64,000 nucleotides of DNA from Alphaproteobacteria bacterium (GCA_019241645.1 JAFAWQ010000052.1:43591-107590); one strand, 5' to 3'. Positions 29,290 through 39,541 are shown, numbered from the stretch's first letter. Numbers and translations are program-made. The notes: generated from the sequence alone by a model not told the origin.

Positions 29290-29415
29290 CGCGCCATCCG
29301 GGCGGAAGAGGCCGAATTGCGCCGATAACGGACCACGCCCGCACTCATGGGGCACGCCGCTTGTTCGAGGCAGACCTTGCCGTTATGTCTGCCGCGCCAC
29401 ATCTCGAACCAGCCC

Positions 29416-30363
29416 ATGCCGCTCCTGAACAGAATCCTGCCTGAAGAAACCCATATCAACTTCGTCGGCGCGCGGTTTTACGCCTTCGCGATCGACGGCC
29501 TTCTCCTGCTTGCGGCCATCATCTCCATTGCGATCCATGGTTTCAACCTTGGCATCGACTTCACGGGCGGCGTGTTGCTGGAGGTCAAGTCGGCACACAC
29601 CATCGATGTCGGGCAGGTCCGTAGCCAGGTCGACACCCTTGGGTTCCCCGAGACCCAACTGCAGTATTTCGGCGGCGGGGCCTGCGACACGCCCGTCAAC
29701 TCGTGCGTCCTGATCCGGGTTCAGCCAGGACCGAACCAATCCGGCACCGATATCGCCAACGCCATCAAGAAAAAGCTCGGCGCTGAATACAGCATGCGCA
29801 ACCAGCAGGTGATCGGCCCCAAGGTCAGCGGCGAGCTGTTTCGAGCCGGCATCATTGCAACCATCCTCGCCGTGATCGCCATCGCCGTCTATGTCTGGGT
29901 GCGATTCGAATGGCAGTACGGGATAGGGGCGGTGGTCGCCACCGGTCATGACGTGTTCGTCACGGCTGGCCTGTTCTCCATCCTGCATTGGGATTTCACG
30001 CTGACCTCGATTGCCGCGCTGCTGACTTTAGCGGGTTATTCGATCAACGATACAGTTGTTGTCTTCGACCGCATCCGGGAGAACCGCCGCAAATACAAAC
30101 GCATGGCGTTGCGGGACCTGATCAACCTGTCCACCAATCAGATGCTCACGCGGACGATCCTGACCAGCGTCGCCACGGCCACTTCCATCATCCCGCTGTT
30201 GCTCTTCGGCGGGCCGGCGCTGTTCGAATTCACGGCTTCCATCCTCTTCGGCATCGTGGTCGGAACCTTTTCCTCCACCTATGTGGCCGCGGCGCTGCTC
30301 CTCTACCTGCCCGCCGTTCACGGTCCGCGCGCGACTGAGGACGCGCCGGCGCCGGCGCAATAA
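29416..30363 (+). CDS. secF: Protein translocase subunit SecF
   Basis: The 315-residue product has six membrane helices and the SecF signatures: LGIDFTGGVLLEVK near residue 45, and LAGYSINDTVVVFDRIRENRR in the SecD/SecF export domain. SecF works with SecD to pull proteins through SecYEG using the proton gradient. The start at ATG 29416 fits the family. No secD or yajC is adjacent, which is unusual because these genes are normally clustered. Confidence 0.92.
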   Translation: MPLLNRILPEETHINFVGARFYAFAIDGLLLLAAIISIAIHGFNLGIDFTGGVLLEVKSAHTIDVGQVRSQVDTLGFPETQLQYFGGGACDTPVNSCVLIRVQPGPNQSGTDIANAIKKKLGAEYSMRNQQVIGPKVSGELFRAGIIATILAVIAIAVYVWVRFEWQYGIGAVVATGHDVFVTAGLFSILHWDFTLTSIAALLTLAGYSINDTVVVFDRIRENRRKYKRMALRDLINLSTNQMLTRTILTSVATATSIIPLLLFGGPALFEFTASILFGIVVGTFSSTYVAAALLLYLPAVHGPRATEDAPAPAQ

Positions 30364-30384
30364 TCCTTCGCGGCGCCGCGTGGA

Positions 30385-30408
30385 CCTCAGGATGACGTCA
30401 TCCTGAGG
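30385..30408. repeat. Perfect 12+12 palindrome after secF
   Basis: CCTCAGGATGAC followed by its exact reverse complement, with no loop base. It stands between the convergent secF and eipA genes. Similar CCTCAGGATGA-type palindromes are common intergenic repeats in alphaproteobacterial genomes. It could act as a terminator or REP-like element. Confidence 0.7.
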
Positions 30409-30443
30409 CGTCTATCCGCACAAGCCGGGTAAGCCACGACGCA

Positions 30444-31028
30444 TTAGAACGGATTGGCGGTCGCTTGGCGCGTAAAGGTCAGGTAGCCGGCGTTGACGCC
30501 GGCGCGCAGACCCACCCCGGTGCGCATGGGCGCCAGCGTGATGTTGTTCGAGCGCAGATAGTTTACCCCGATGCCAGCGATGAAATAGTAACTGCCTTCC
30601 ACACCCGGGAACTTCTGGAACAGCCGGTCGGAATCTCCGAGATTGTAGACCAGCACGAACGTCTTGGAGGCGTTGGCGCCAAAGTCGAAGCCAATGGTGG
30701 GCCCCTGCCAATACACGCGTGTCGCCTCACGGTGCTTGCGGACCAGCCAGCCCTGCCCATAGCGCAGCCCGACAACCACCGCGCCTGAACCCTCCTCGCC
30801 GGTGATGTAGGCATCCGGCAGGCCCTGATCGGCGAACACCCGCTGCACCGCTTTCGCCACAGCCTCCGTGGTGGTGCCGAAAAACCCGGCCGCCGCCTGC
30901 ACGATTTCGTTTTGGGAGAACTTGTCCGCCGCACGCTCGACATCGCCCTCCGCGACCGTCGGCACCACCTGGGCTACGGTCATCGGACATGCAGCGATCA
31001 GGGCAAAGGCGGAGCGGGCGAGGCGCAT
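30444..31028 (-). CDS. eipA: EipA-like periplasmic protein (DUF1134)
   Basis: The 194-residue product matches the DUF1134/EipA family along its length: EIVQAAAGFFGTTTEAVAKAVQRVF, the TGEEGSGAVVVGLRYGQG block, WQGPTIGFDFGANASKTFVLVYNL, and the C-terminal GVGLRAGVNAGYLTFT. The N-terminus has a short signal sequence. EipA forms a small beta-barrel in the periplasm and is linked to cell-envelope integrity in Brucella. It is transcribed toward secF. Confidence 0.85.
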   Translation of the reverse strand: MRLARSAFALIAACPMTVAQVVPTVAEGDVERAADKFSQNEIVQAAAGFFGTTTEAVAKAVQRVFADQGLPDAYITGEEGSGAVVVGLRYGQGWLVRKHREATRVYWQGPTIGFDFGANASKTFVLVYNLGDSDRLFQKFPGVEGSYYFIAGIGVNYLRSNNITLAPMRTGVGLRAGVNAGYLTFTRQATANPF

Positions 31029-31136
31029 TGTTATTTCTCCTTGATTCGGTGCGAAGCAGGCCCGAGAAATGTGACCTTTCTGCGTTTCAAGGCAACGCCT
31101 GTGAAGCGGGATCGATCAACCGGACGTTCTAAAGTG

Positions 31137-31385
31137 ATGGAAGCATCCCGGCGGAACACTCTACGCTCGCTCGGCGTGGCAGGCTGGACGGCAATACTCG
31201 TCCTGTCTGGCTTCCTGGCCGTGTCGATCTTTTATGCGATTTATGGCTGGAGCAGGGTCGGTGCGGTCGGAATACCGCCGATCGGCTGGGCTTTTCTGAT
31301 CGCCGGCGTGGTGGTGACGGTTCTCGTCGGGGGCGGCCTCATGGCGCTGATGTTCTATTCCAGCCGCAAGGGCCGCGACATTTAG
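31137..31385 (+). CDS. Small two-helix membrane protein
   Basis: From ATG 31137 the product has 82 residues with two hydrophobic helices (AGWTAILVLSGFLAVSIFYAI, and WAFLIAGVVVTVLVGGGLMALM) and a basic C-terminus. No family recognised. It precedes cyoA by ~115 bases on the same strand and could be co-transcribed, but nothing shows a role in the oxidase. Confidence 0.6.
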   Translation: MEASRRNTLRSLGVAGWTAILVLSGFLAVSIFYAIYGWSRVGAVGIPPIGWAFLIAGVVVTVLVGGGLMALMFYSSRKGRDI

Positions 31386-31500
31386 AGCAACCCGGCTAAC
31401 CAGCATTTGTTGCCCTGGAGCAAACTCGCCGCTTGTTCCGTGAAGCAATAGATTGCAACGATACTTCGTTGGGGCACTTCAGCCGGGAGGGGATGGCGGA

Positions 31501-32421
31501 GTGACGTATATTGGCAAATCGGGGAGCCGGGCTGCACGGTTTAGCCTGTTGTCCCTGGCGTCTCTTTTGCCCTCGCTAGCCCGCGCCGACTCTATCTTCG
31601 CGCCAGCGGGGCCTGTCGCCCGGGGCGATACCCTCATTCTTCTCGACTCGCTGGTCATCATGCTGGCGATCGTCATCCCCACCATGATCGTGACGCTTGC
31701 CTTCGCCTGGTGGTACCGCGCCTCGAACACACGCGCTGTCTATCGGCCCGAGTTCACATACTCCGGCAAGATAGAACTGGTTGTATGGTCGATACCCGCG
31801 CTCACCATCTTTTTCCTCGGCGGGGTGATCTGGATCGGCAGCCAGAAGCTCGATCCGTTCGCACCGCTTCCTTCCACGGAAAAACCGCTGGAAATCGAAG
31901 CCGTATCCTTCGACTGGAAGTGGCTGTTCATCTATCCGGAGCAGAACATCGCAAGCGTGAACCAGCTTGTCATTCCCGTGGGACGGCCGCTGCACTTCCG
32001 CATCACCTCGGCTTCCGTGTTCAACGTCTTCTTCGTGCCGCGGCTCGGCAGCATGATCTACGCGATGAACGGCATGGTAACCCAGCTTAACCTGCAAGCC
32101 GATCAGCCCGGCAAGTATCTCGGCCTTTCGGCGCATTTCAGCGGCGACGGTTTCCCGGACATGAAATTCGATTCGATCGCCGTGCCGCCGGCGCAGTTCG
32201 CAGATTGGGTGGCGGGTGCGAACGGTGCGCCGCTGGATCGCGCGGCGGTTGACGGGTTGCTCAAGCAAAGCGTCGCGACGAAGCCCTACACTTATCGCGG
32301 TATCGATCCGGCGTTGTTCGGTGCCATCGCCGCGCAGAAGGTGCCGCCCGGTGAAGGCCCGCAGGAAGGCCGGGGTGGACCGGGCACCCAAAACGTAGTG
32401 CCGCGCGGGGGCAAGCCGTAA
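31501..32421 (+). CDS. cyoA: Cytochrome o ubiquinol oxidase subunit II
   Basis: The start is read at GTG 31501 behind GGAGGGG; a TTG at 31453 is possible. The 306-residue product has a signal/anchor region, a two-helix membrane hairpin, and a COX2-like cupredoxin domain. The Cys-x3-Cys and His ligands of CuA are absent (the region reads [17 protein letters not shown] and [12 protein letters not shown]). This is the mark of a quinol oxidase rather than a cytochrome c oxidase. Its stop overlaps the cyoB start (TAATG). Confidence 0.9.
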   Translation: MTYIGKSGSRAARFSLLSLASLLPSLARADSIFAPAGPVARGDTLILLDSLVIMLAIVIPTMIVTLAFAWWYRASNTRAVYRPEFTYSGKIELVVWSIPALTIFFLGGVIWIGSQKLDPFAPLPSTEKPLEIEAVSFDWKWLFIYPEQNIASVNQLVIPVGRPLHFRITSASVFNVFFVPRLGSMIYAMNGMVTQLNLQADQPGKYLGLSAHFSGDGFPDMKFDSIAVPPAQFADWVAGANGAPLDRAAVDGLLKQSVATKPYTYRGIDPALFGAIAAQKVPPGEGPQEGRGGPGTQNVVPRGGKP

Positions 32422-34421
32422 TGTTCGGAAAGCTCGGCTGGGACGCCATCCCCTTCGATCAGCCCGTTCCCCTGATCGCCGGCGCCGTGGTGGTCCTGGC
32501 TGTGCTTGGCATTCTGGCGTGGATCGTCGTGAAGGGCTGGGCTCGGTATCTGTGGAAGGAATGGATCACCAGCGTCGACCACAAGCACATCGGCATCATG
32601 TACATCCTGCTGGGGCTGCTGATGCTGCTGCGGGGCTTCATCGACGCCATCATGATGCGCGCCCAGCAGGCAGTGGCATTTCATGCGCCCGGATATCTTC
32701 CGCCTGAGCATTACGATCAGGTGTTCTCCGCGCACGGCACCATCATGATCCTGTTCGGCGCCATGCCGCTGATCATCGGCCTGATGAATTTCGTCGTGCC
32801 GCTGCAACTGGGCGTACGAGACGTTGCCTTTCCGACGCTCAATTCCGTGAGCTTCTGGCTGACGGCCACCGGCGCGCTTCTGGTGAATCTTTCGCTCGTG
32901 ATCGGCGAGTTCGCGCGCACCGGCTGGCTGCCCTATCCGCCACTGTCCGAGCTACGCTATTCGCCTGGCGTCGGTGTCGACTACTACCTCTGGTCGCTGC
33001 AGATTTCCGGAATCGGCACGCTGCTCACCGGCATAAACTTCGTCACCACCATTCTGAAATTGCGCGCGCCCGGCATGACGTATCTGCGCATGCCTATGTT
33101 CTGCTGGACGTCGCTGGCATCCTGCCTCCTCATCGTGGCGGCCTTCCCGGTGCTGACGGCTTCGCTCGCGATGCTGACCTTGGACCGCTACCTCGACTTC
33201 CACTTCTTCACCAACGAGGCCGGCGGCAACGCCATGATGTTCGTGAATCTCATCTGGGCGTGGGGACATCCCGAGGTCTACATTCTCGTGCTGCCCGCCT
33301 TCGGCATCTTTTCGGAAGTCATCTCCACCTTCTCGAGCAAGCCGCTGTTCGGTTACCGCTCGATGGTGGCAGCCACGCTCTTCATCTGCATCGTCTCCTT
33401 CTGCGTGTGGCTGCACCATTTCTTCACGATGGGAGCGGGCGGAGACGTCAACGCGGTGTTCGGGATCGCCAGCAGCATCATCGCGGTCGGCACCGGCGTG
33501 AAAATCTACAACTGGCTGTTCACCATGTACGGCGGCCGCATACGCTTCACCACGCCGATGCTGTGGTCGCTGGGATTTATGACGACCTTTATCACCGGCG
33601 GATTGACGGGTGTGCTGCTCGCCGTGCCGCCGGCCGATTTTCTTCTGCACAACAGCATGTTCCTGGTGGCGCACTTCCACCACGTGATCGTCGCCGGCGT
33701 AGTGTTCGCGGTGATGGCGGCGATCACCTATTGGTGGCCGAAGGCCTTTGGCTTTCGTCTGCATGAGGGTTGGGGCGAGGCCGCGTTCTGGTTCGCCTTT
33801 GTGGGATTCTACGTCACCTTCATGCCGCTTTACTGGGTCGGGATTCTCGGCATGACGCGGCGCCTGCAGCATTACGATGTGGCCGAGTGGCGGCCGTGGC
33901 TGCTGATATCCGCGGCCGGCGTGGCCATACTCATCGTTGGGGTGGCCTGCCAGGTCATCCAGCTGGTCGTCAGTTACCTGCGGCGCAACGAACTGCGCGA
34001 TACCACCGGCGATCCATGGGACGGCCGCACGCTGGAATGGGCCACCTCCTCGCCGCCACCGGTCTACAACTTCGCCGTGCTGCCGCAGGTCAAGGATGCG
34101 GAAGTCTACTGGGAGGTTAAGCAGCGTGCGTTCGAGCGCGAGCGGATGCCGGAGGAGCCCGACTACGAGCCGATCGAAATGCCGCGCAACAGCCCGACCG
34201 GTGTGGTCTGCGCCTTCTTTGCCACCATAGTGGGCTTCGCGCTCATCTGGCACATCTGGTGGATGATGATCGTTGGGCTTGTCGGTGCCTATGCAACCTT
34301 CGTGGTGTTCGCCTGGCGCGACGTGCCCGAATATGTGATCCCCGCCGAAGAGGTCGCGCGTCTCGATCGGGAGAATCGCGCCATCCGTCAACGGGTTTTG
34401 AGCGGAGAGGCGTGGGCATGA
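32421..34421 (+). CDS. cyoB: Cytochrome o ubiquinol oxidase subunit I
   Basis: The 666-residue product is the haem-copper oxidase catalytic subunit. WGHPEVY (His ~282, with the cross-linked Tyr) and HHFF (~331-332) bind CuB, and the haem ligands lie in the usual helices (HFHHVIVAG for the high-spin/low-spin pair). The enzyme oxidises ubiquinol, reduces oxygen to water and pumps protons across the inner membrane. It is the second gene of the cyoABCD operon; cyoE (haem O synthase) is not in the operon. Confidence 0.95.
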   Translation: MFGKLGWDAIPFDQPVPLIAGAVVVLAVLGILAWIVVKGWARYLWKEWITSVDHKHIGIMYILLGLLMLLRGFIDAIMMRAQQAVAFHAPGYLPPEHYDQVFSAHGTIMILFGAMPLIIGLMNFVVPLQLGVRDVAFPTLNSVSFWLTATGALLVNLSLVIGEFARTGWLPYPPLSELRYSPGVGVDYYLWSLQISGIGTLLTGINFVTTILKLRAPGMTYLRMPMFCWTSLASCLLIVAAFPVLTASLAMLTLDRYLDFHFFTNEAGGNAMMFVNLIWAWGHPEVYILVLPAFGIFSEVISTFSSKPLFGYRSMVAATLFICIVSFCVWLHHFFTMGAGGDVNAVFGIASSIIAVGTGVKIYNWLFTMYGGRIRFTTPMLWSLGFMTTFITGGLTGVLLAVPPADFLLHNSMFLVAHFHHVIVAGVVFAVMAAITYWWPKAFGFRLHEGWGEAAFWFAFVGFYVTFMPLYWVGILGMTRRLQHYDVAEWRPWLLISAAGVAILIVGVACQVIQLVVSYLRRNELRDTTGDPWDGRTLEWATSSPPPVYNFAVLPQVKDAEVYWEVKQRAFERERMPEEPDYEPIEMPRNSPTGVVCAFFATIVGFALIWHIWWMMIVGLVGAYATFVVFAWRDVPEYVIPAEEVARLDRENRAIRQRVLSGEAWA

Positions 34422-35077
34422 GCAACCCGGCCGCCACCATCACCATTGCCGATCCGTTCCGTCTCGGTCATCGCGGCCCCAACATCGCGCGCGGGCATGG
34501 CGGCGGCGGACCGGCGACGAAGCGGGTGATCGTGGGCTACGGCTTCTGGCTGTTCCTGCTATCGGACATCGTCATCTTCGCCTGCCTGTTCGCGGCCTAT
34601 GCCGTGCTGGCGGACGCAACCGCGGGCGGCCCGAAAGCGAAGGACATTTTCGAGCTGGACCGCGTCGCGTGGGAAACGGCTTGCCTGCTGGCGTCGAGCT
34701 TCTTCTGCGGCATGGCCAACATCGCGGTGGCAAAGCGCAATCAGCTTCTCACCCAGCTGGCGCTGCTTGCGACAGGATTAACGGGTCTAGCCTTTATACT
34801 ACTCGAATCGGCCGAATTTGCCGCGCTGCACGGGCAAGGTTATGGACCGACGCGCAGCGCCTTCCTCACCGGATTCTTCACCCTGGTCGGCTGCCACGGC
34901 GTGCATGTCAGCGCCGGCCTGTTGTGGCTCGGCACCATGATGGCGCAATTCTTTGCCAAGGGATTCCGTCCGGACATCGGCCGCCGCTTCCTCTGCTTCA
35001 GCATGTTCTGGCATTTCCTGGACGTGGTTTGGGTGGCAATTTTTTCGCTCGTCTACCTTGTGGGAACACGGCTATGA
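34418..35077 (+). CDS. cyoC: Cytochrome o ubiquinol oxidase subunit III
   Basis: The 219-residue product starts at ATG 34418, overlapping the cyoB stop (ATGA). It has five hydrophobic helices and COX3-type motifs ([54 protein letters not shown]). The longer frame upstream is a shadow of cyoB. Confidence 0.93.
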   Translation: MSNPAATITIADPFRLGHRGPNIARGHGGGGPATKRVIVGYGFWLFLLSDIVIFACLFAAYAVLADATAGGPKAKDIFELDRVAWETACLLASSFFCGMANIAVAKRNQLLTQLALLATGLTGLAFILLESAEFAALHGQGYGPTRSAFLTGFFTLVGCHGVHVSAGLLWLGTMMAQFFAKGFRPDIGRRFLCFSMFWHFLDVVWVAIFSLVYLVGTRL

Positions 35078-35463
35078 CGCATAGGCACGACGACGAACTT
35101 GAATATGAAGACGACGACCGCGGCGGCGCCAGCGACGAGCACATGGCGCATCTCGGCACCTATGCGCTGGGACTAACGCTCGCCACGGGACTGACGATCG
35201 CCTCTTTCTGGGTAGCGAAAACGCATGTGATCTATGACCCCGGCATTCCCATGGCGCTCGCCACGCTTGCCGTGGCCCAGATGGGAATCCACCTGGTGTT
35301 CTTCCTCCACCTCACCACGGCACCCGACAACACCAACAACATCCTGGCGCTGGCGTTCGGGCTGCTGATCGTGGGGCTGGTGATCTTCGGGTCGGTGTGG
35401 ATCATGGCCCACCTGAACCACAATCTGATGCCGATGCAGCAGCTGATGCAAATGCAGCGCTGA
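35074..35463 (+). CDS. cyoD: Cytochrome o ubiquinol oxidase subunit IV
   Basis: The 129-residue product starts at ATG 35074, overlapping the cyoC stop. An acidic N-terminus is followed by three membrane helices with the subunit IV motif QMGIHLVFFLHLTTAPDNTNN. It completes the cyoABCD set and assists assembly of the oxidase. Confidence 0.92.
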   Translation: MTHRHDDELEYEDDDRGGASDEHMAHLGTYALGLTLATGLTIASFWVAKTHVIYDPGIPMALATLAVAQMGIHLVFFLHLTTAPDNTNNILALAFGLLIVGLVIFGSVWIMAHLNHNLMPMQQLMQMQR

Positions 35464-35487
35464 ACTGCTCAACGCCGGAGTCTATTA

Positions 35488-35922
35488 TCAGTTATTCGCC
35501 GGCAGCGGAAACTGGATCACCACGCGCTTCTGTCCGTGTGCGGGCGGCGAGAAGGTGGCACTGCGCTCGCCTCCCTGCGGTTGATCGGTGAGCGTGGCGG
35601 AGACCTTGTAAGTTCCCGGCTTCAGCCGGAACAAAATCCACGAACCGGAGCAGTCGAAGGCCGCCAGCTGCTTGCCACCGGCGCCGAGCGTCACATGGGC
35701 ACCAGCCAGATATTGCGAACCACCATTCGAGAACTCGACCCGGACCGGATACGCTTTCCAGCGCGGATCCTCCTGCGCCGACCCGATCCCGGTACAGACT
35801 GTCTCCACGCCGTTGACGGTCGTGGGCTCGTCCATCGTCAATGGATCGGCGGCCGCCGGCCAGGCGAATCCGATTGCCACGCCGATCGCAACTGCGGCCA
35901 ACGCGAAGTGCCAGAATTTCAT
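35488..35922 (-). CDS. Secreted carboxypeptidase-regulatory-like small protein
   Basis: The 144-residue product starts at ATG 35922 with a signal peptide (ending WPAAADP). The rest looks like a small beta-sandwich: YLAGAHVTLGAGGKQLAAFDCSGSWILFRLKPGTYKVSATL is the pattern of a carboxypeptidase-regulatory or carbohydrate-binding-like fold. Two Cys residues may pair. Function unknown. It converges on cyoD. Confidence 0.7.
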   Translation of the reverse strand: MKFWHFALAAVAIGVAIGFAWPAAADPLTMDEPTTVNGVETVCTGIGSAQEDPRWKAYPVRVEFSNGGSQYLAGAHVTLGAGGKQLAAFDCSGSWILFRLKPGTYKVSATLTDQPQGGERSATFSPPAHGQKRVVIQFPLPANN

Positions 35923-36089
35923 TGAAGTCTTCCCCCTGCGAACCGATGGAATATCACATTCTGTGTGGCAATGCTGTGGCAACCCTGTGGCTCGGCGGTA
36001 ACAGTCGGCCTGCATATTCGCGCAATTCCAATACGCGTATGGCGCATGGCGAATCGCGGCACCATCCGCATCAATCAGCGGAGGCGAAG

Positions 36090-36704
36090 GTGCCCATTCT
36101 TCATCAAATGCAGGTGTCGGGGAATTGCTACAAGGTGCGGCTCGCGGCACATCAACTTGGCATTCCACTGACGCTGCTGGAATACGAGCTGCTTGCGGGC
36201 GACACGCGCAAGCCGGCGTTTCTCTGCAAAAACGCGAACGGCCGCGTGCCGCTGCTGGAGCTGGATGACGGCCGCTGCCTCGCGGAGTCGGACGCCATTC
36301 TCTGGTACCTGAGCGAAGGCACGCCCCTCCAGCCGGACGACAACTGGTCACGCGCGCAGGCGTTGTCGTGGATGTTCTTCGAACAATACAGCCACGAGCC
36401 GTATATTGCAGTGGCGCGGTACTGGCTGAAATACGCGCCGAAAGAGAGGCTGGAAAAGAAGCGTCATCTTGTTCAGGAATGGCACGAAAGTGGAAACGCC
36501 GCGCTGAAGGTCATGGACACCCATCTTGCAGCGCACGACTGGTTCGCCGGCGAACGCTATTCCATCGCCGACATCGCACTGTACGGCTACACGCATTGCG
36601 CGGATGAAGGCGGCTTCGAGCTTGCGGAATCTCCTGCGGTTTTGGCGTGGCTCGATCGCGTGAAGGCACAGCCCGGACACATTCCGCTCGCGTTTTCCTG
36701 GTAG
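36090..36704 (+). CDS. Glutathione S-transferase family protein
   Basis: The start is read at GTG 36090 behind GGAGG. The 204-residue product has an N-terminal thioredoxin-fold domain (Ser/Asn at the usual catalytic position in SGNCYKVRLAAHQLG; NANGRVPLLEL with the cis-Pro; LAESDAILWYL binding glutathione) and a helical C-terminal domain with RYSIADIALYGY. Substrate unknown. Confidence 0.85.
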   Translation: MPILHQMQVSGNCYKVRLAAHQLGIPLTLLEYELLAGDTRKPAFLCKNANGRVPLLELDDGRCLAESDAILWYLSEGTPLQPDDNWSRAQALSWMFFEQYSHEPYIAVARYWLKYAPKERLEKKRHLVQEWHESGNAALKVMDTHLAAHDWFAGERYSIADIALYGYTHCADEGGFELAESPAVLAWLDRVKAQPGHIPLAFSW

Positions 36705-36912
36705 TTGCCAAAGCAAAAGCGAGGCCGTATACGCGGCGCCGTTCAAAGGCCGCGCGAGCCGGAATAAGTCAAATGCGCACCATGCGGTTGTCCCTCCACA
36801 AGACGGCCGATCTGGAGTGACGACGACGTTCTTCCTGAAAGCGAGACGCGACTTTGGATCGCGATGAACGCGGTGTTCATCGCGAAACTCCATGCTTTCA
36901 GGAGAGACCGTA

Positions 36913-37116
36913 ATGACGACCGGTCAGGTCAAGTTCTTCAACACGACGAAGGGTTTTGGATTCATCGCGCCGGAAGGCGGCGGCAAGGATGTGTTCGTCC
37001 ATGTCACGGCCGTTCAGGCGGCGGGCCTGCGCGGGCTCAATGAGGGCCAGCGCGTAGAGTTCGACATCGAGGCCGACAAGCGCGGCCCCAAAGCGGTCAA
37101 TCTGAAGCTCGTCTGA
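36913..37116 (+). CDS. Cold-shock domain protein
   Basis: The 67-residue product has both RNA-binding motifs, KGFGFI (RNP1) and VFVHV (RNP2). ATG 36913 follows AGGAGAGACC. The ~208 bases in front contain no gene and probably include a leader of the kind that regulates cspA messages at low temperature. A strong terminator follows at 37140. Confidence 0.9.
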   Translation: MTTGQVKFFNTTKGFGFIAPEGGGKDVFVHVTAVQAAGLRGLNEGQRVEFDIEADKRGPKAVNLKLV

Positions 37117-37139
37117 GCTGAAGGACAGGCTGAGAAGCG

Positions 37140-37170
37140 CGGCGCGGGATTTACTTCCCGCGCCGTTTTT
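37140..37170 (+). terminator. Rho-independent terminator after the cold-shock gene
   Basis: The arms CGGCGCGGGA and TCCCGCGCCG (10 pairs) with a 6-base loop are followed by TTTTT. Confidence 0.85.
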
Positions 37171-37190
37171 CTTCGCGCTAGGATCGCGGC

Positions 37191-37526
37191 ATGAGCGAAA
37201 GCGAATTTGTCTTCCTGTACTCCACCTTCCCGGACGAAGCGGCAGCGAAGCGGGTGGGCGAAGCGCTGGTGCGCGCGCGACTGGCGGCCTGCGTCAACAT
37301 CTATCCGATGCATTCGATCTACGAGTGGGAAGGCAATCTGGAGAACAGCGCGGAGGTTTCCGCTTTCATCAAAACGCGGCGCGACAGGGTGGACGACGTG
37401 ATCGCCGCGGCGCGGCCGCTGCATCCCTACACGACGCCCTGTTTCCTCGTCCTGCCGATCGTGAATGGCAACGAGGACTATTTGGCATGGGCGCGCGCGC
37501 AGACCGGAAACAAGCCGGACGCTTGA
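37191..37526 (+). CDS. cutA: CutA-like divalent-cation tolerance protein
   Basis: The 111-residue product has the CutA1 core: FPDEAAAKRVGEALVRARLAACVNIYPMHSIYEWEG and the C-terminal YTTPCFLVLPIVNGNEDYLAWARA. CutA forms very stable trimers and binds copper or other metals; its precise role is debated. It precedes trpS by ~50 bases and may share its transcript. Confidence 0.9.
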   Translation: MSESEFVFLYSTFPDEAAAKRVGEALVRARLAACVNIYPMHSIYEWEGNLENSAEVSAFIKTRRDRVDDVIAAARPLHPYTTPCFLVLPIVNGNEDYLAWARAQTGNKPDA

Positions 37527-37578
37527 AGCGCCGGCTGGCGGAAGGCATAACGCCCCGCGTCCCGCTTGAGCTTCATTC

Positions 37579-38598
37579 ATGACGACCCATCCGCAGCTTG
37601 TTCTTTCCGGCATGCAGCCGACCAATGTGCTGCATCTCGGCAACTATCTGGGCGCGCTCAAGAACTGGGTAAAGCTGCAGGACGAGATGCCGTGCCTCTA
37701 TTGCGTGGTGGACATGCACGCGATCACGCAGGACACGGGTTATCGTCATCCGAAGGAGCTGGCGGCCGCGACGCGGGAAGTGACCGCGGCGTATATCGCG
37801 TCGGGAGTCGATCCGAAGAAAAGCGTGTTGTTCAACCAGAGCCGCGTGCCGGAGCACGCTGAACTGGCGTGGATATTCAATTGTGTCGCGCGTCTCGGCT
37901 GGCTCGGCCGCATGACACAGTTCAAGGAAAAAACAGGGAAGCACAAGGAGCGCGCCTCCGTCGGGCTCTATACCTATCCGGTGCTGCAGGTGGCCGACAT
38001 TCTTGTCTACAAGGCGACCCACGTGCCGGTCGGCGAAGACCAGCGGCAACATCTGGAACTGTCGCGCGACATCGCGCAGAAATTCAACAGCGACTACGAC
38101 ACGCCGGATTTCTTCCCGCTGCCGGAGCCCGTCATCATGGGCGCGGGCACGCGCGTGATGAGTCTGCGCGACGGCACGAAGAAAATGTCGAAGTCGGACG
38201 AGAGCGATTATTCGCGCATCAATCTCACTGACGACGCCGACACCATCTCGCAGAAGATCCGCAAGGCGCGCACCGATCCCAATCCCCTGCCGGATTTTGA
38301 AAAGGGTCTCGAAGGCCGCGCAGAAGCCGAGAATCTCGTCAATATCTATGCTGCACTGTTGGGCAAACCAAAAAGCGAGGTGATCGCGGCGTTCGCCGGC
38401 AAACAGTTTTCCGAGTTCAAGAATGCGCTGGCCGATCTCGCGGTCACAACGCTCACCCCGATTGCCGCCGAAATGCGCCGGCTGCTGGCGGACCCAGCGG
38501 AAATCGACCTAATTCTTCAGGCCGGCGCGGAAAAGGCCCGGGGCATCGCGGGGCCGATTATGGCAGACGTCAAGCGGATCGTCGGCTTCGTCGCCTGA
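37579..38598 (+). CDS. trpS: Tryptophanyl-tRNA synthetase
   Basis: The 339-residue product has the class I signatures: the HIGH-equivalent in [17 protein letters not shown] and KMSKS in [11 protein letters not shown]. The TrpRS-specific [15 protein letters not shown] block lies between them. It charges tRNA-Trp in the cytoplasm. Confidence 0.95.
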   Translation: MTTHPQLVLSGMQPTNVLHLGNYLGALKNWVKLQDEMPCLYCVVDMHAITQDTGYRHPKELAAATREVTAAYIASGVDPKKSVLFNQSRVPEHAELAWIFNCVARLGWLGRMTQFKEKTGKHKERASVGLYTYPVLQVADILVYKATHVPVGEDQRQHLELSRDIAQKFNSDYDTPDFFPLPEPVIMGAGTRVMSLRDGTKKMSKSDESDYSRINLTDDADTISQKIRKARTDPNPLPDFEKGLEGRAEAENLVNIYAALLGKPKSEVIAAFAGKQFSEFKNALADLAVTTLTPIAAEMRRLLADPAEIDLILQAGAEKARGIAGPIMADVKRIVGFVA

Positions 38599-38729
38599 GC
38601 CAAATTAACCAAGCGGCAGAAAGCTGCTTCCGCAATCCCTACCAAGATGTCCCATATTGCAACAGAATGGACGCCTGCGCCGTTGCCACTTAACCCTAAA
38701 CCGCATCGGAGGCTTCAGGAGGATTTCAG

Positions 38730-39443
38730 ATGACCATTGTTGCGAACGCAATCCGGGCCACGGTTTTCGCCGCTGCCATTGCAATGGCGGGTCTTGTTGC
38801 GCTGACGGCGCCCGCGGACGCCCGTCCGTCGGGCGGCGGGTTTCATGGCGGCCATGTGGGCGGCATGCACGGGTTCGGTGGCGGCATGCACGCGGGCCAT
38901 GGCTTCGGCGGCGGTCTCCACACGAGCCGCGGCTTTGGCGGCATGCACATGGGTGGCGGCAGCGGCTGGGGGCATGGTGGCGGCCACGGGAATTGGGGTC
39001 ATGGCGGCTGGGGTAATGGCAATTGGAACCACAATTGGAACGGCAACTGGAACCACAATCGCAACATCAACATCAATCGAAACGTCAACCGGAACATCAA
39101 TCGCAACTGGAATCGCGGCTGGGGCCATGGGCATCGCGGATGGCACGGACATCACGGGCACCGTCGCGGCTGGCGTGACGGATTCGGACGCTGGCACTGG
39201 CTTGGCGCCACCGCTCTGCTCGGCCTGCCGTACGACGGCTACGGCTATGGCGGCGGTGGTTACGATGATGGCGGTTATGGCGGCGGTTACGACAGCGGGT
39301 ATGGCGACGATGATTATGACGTAGACGAAGGCTATGCCGGCGATGGCGACACCGGATACGGCGACGACAGCGGATACGCCGACGATGACTATGGCAACTG
39401 CGACAACCGGTATGGAGATGGTTACGACGGCTGCGACTACTAG
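38730..39443 (+). CDS. Secreted low-complexity Gly/His/Asn protein
   Basis: The 237-residue product has a signal peptide and then three composition blocks: a Gly/His/Met-rich part (~30-90), an Asn/Trp/Arg part with short repeats such as NWNHN and NRNIN (~90-130), and, after an RGWRDGFGRWHWLG segment, an acidic Gly/Tyr/Asp tail with YGGGYD and GYGDD repeats. The His/Met-rich block could bind metal. No enzyme domain is present. A strong terminator follows. Confidence 0.7.
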   Translation: MTIVANAIRATVFAAAIAMAGLVALTAPADARPSGGGFHGGHVGGMHGFGGGMHAGHGFGGGLHTSRGFGGMHMGGGSGWGHGGGHGNWGHGGWGNGNWNHNWNGNWNHNRNININRNVNRNINRNWNRGWGHGHRGWHGHHGHRRGWRDGFGRWHWLGATALLGLPYDGYGYGGGGYDDGGYGGGYDSGYGDDDYDVDEGYAGDGDTGYGDDSGYADDDYGNCDNRYGDGYDGCDY

Positions 39444-39467
39444 CCGTCGTTTGCACGGACTAGGGGA

Positions 39468-39500
39468 GGCTCCATCCGGCATACGGATGGAGCCTTTTTT
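39468..39500 (+). terminator. Rho-independent terminator after the low-complexity gene
   Basis: The arms GGCTCCATCCG and CGGATGGAGCC (11 pairs) with a 5-base loop are followed by six T. Confidence 0.9.
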
Positions 39501-39541
39501 CTGACTTCGAAATTGGCTCACGACGCAGCTATAATTCGGCC

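Noticed and set aside
32952..34391. A 479-codon open frame on the minus strand opposite cyoB
   Set aside because: Antisense shadow of a conserved oxidase gene; very rich in His and Arg with no fold.
38730..39443. The low-complexity gene as a CRISPR-like or tandem DNA repeat
   Set aside because: The repeats are short, imperfect and in frame with a signal peptide, so they are coding and not an array.
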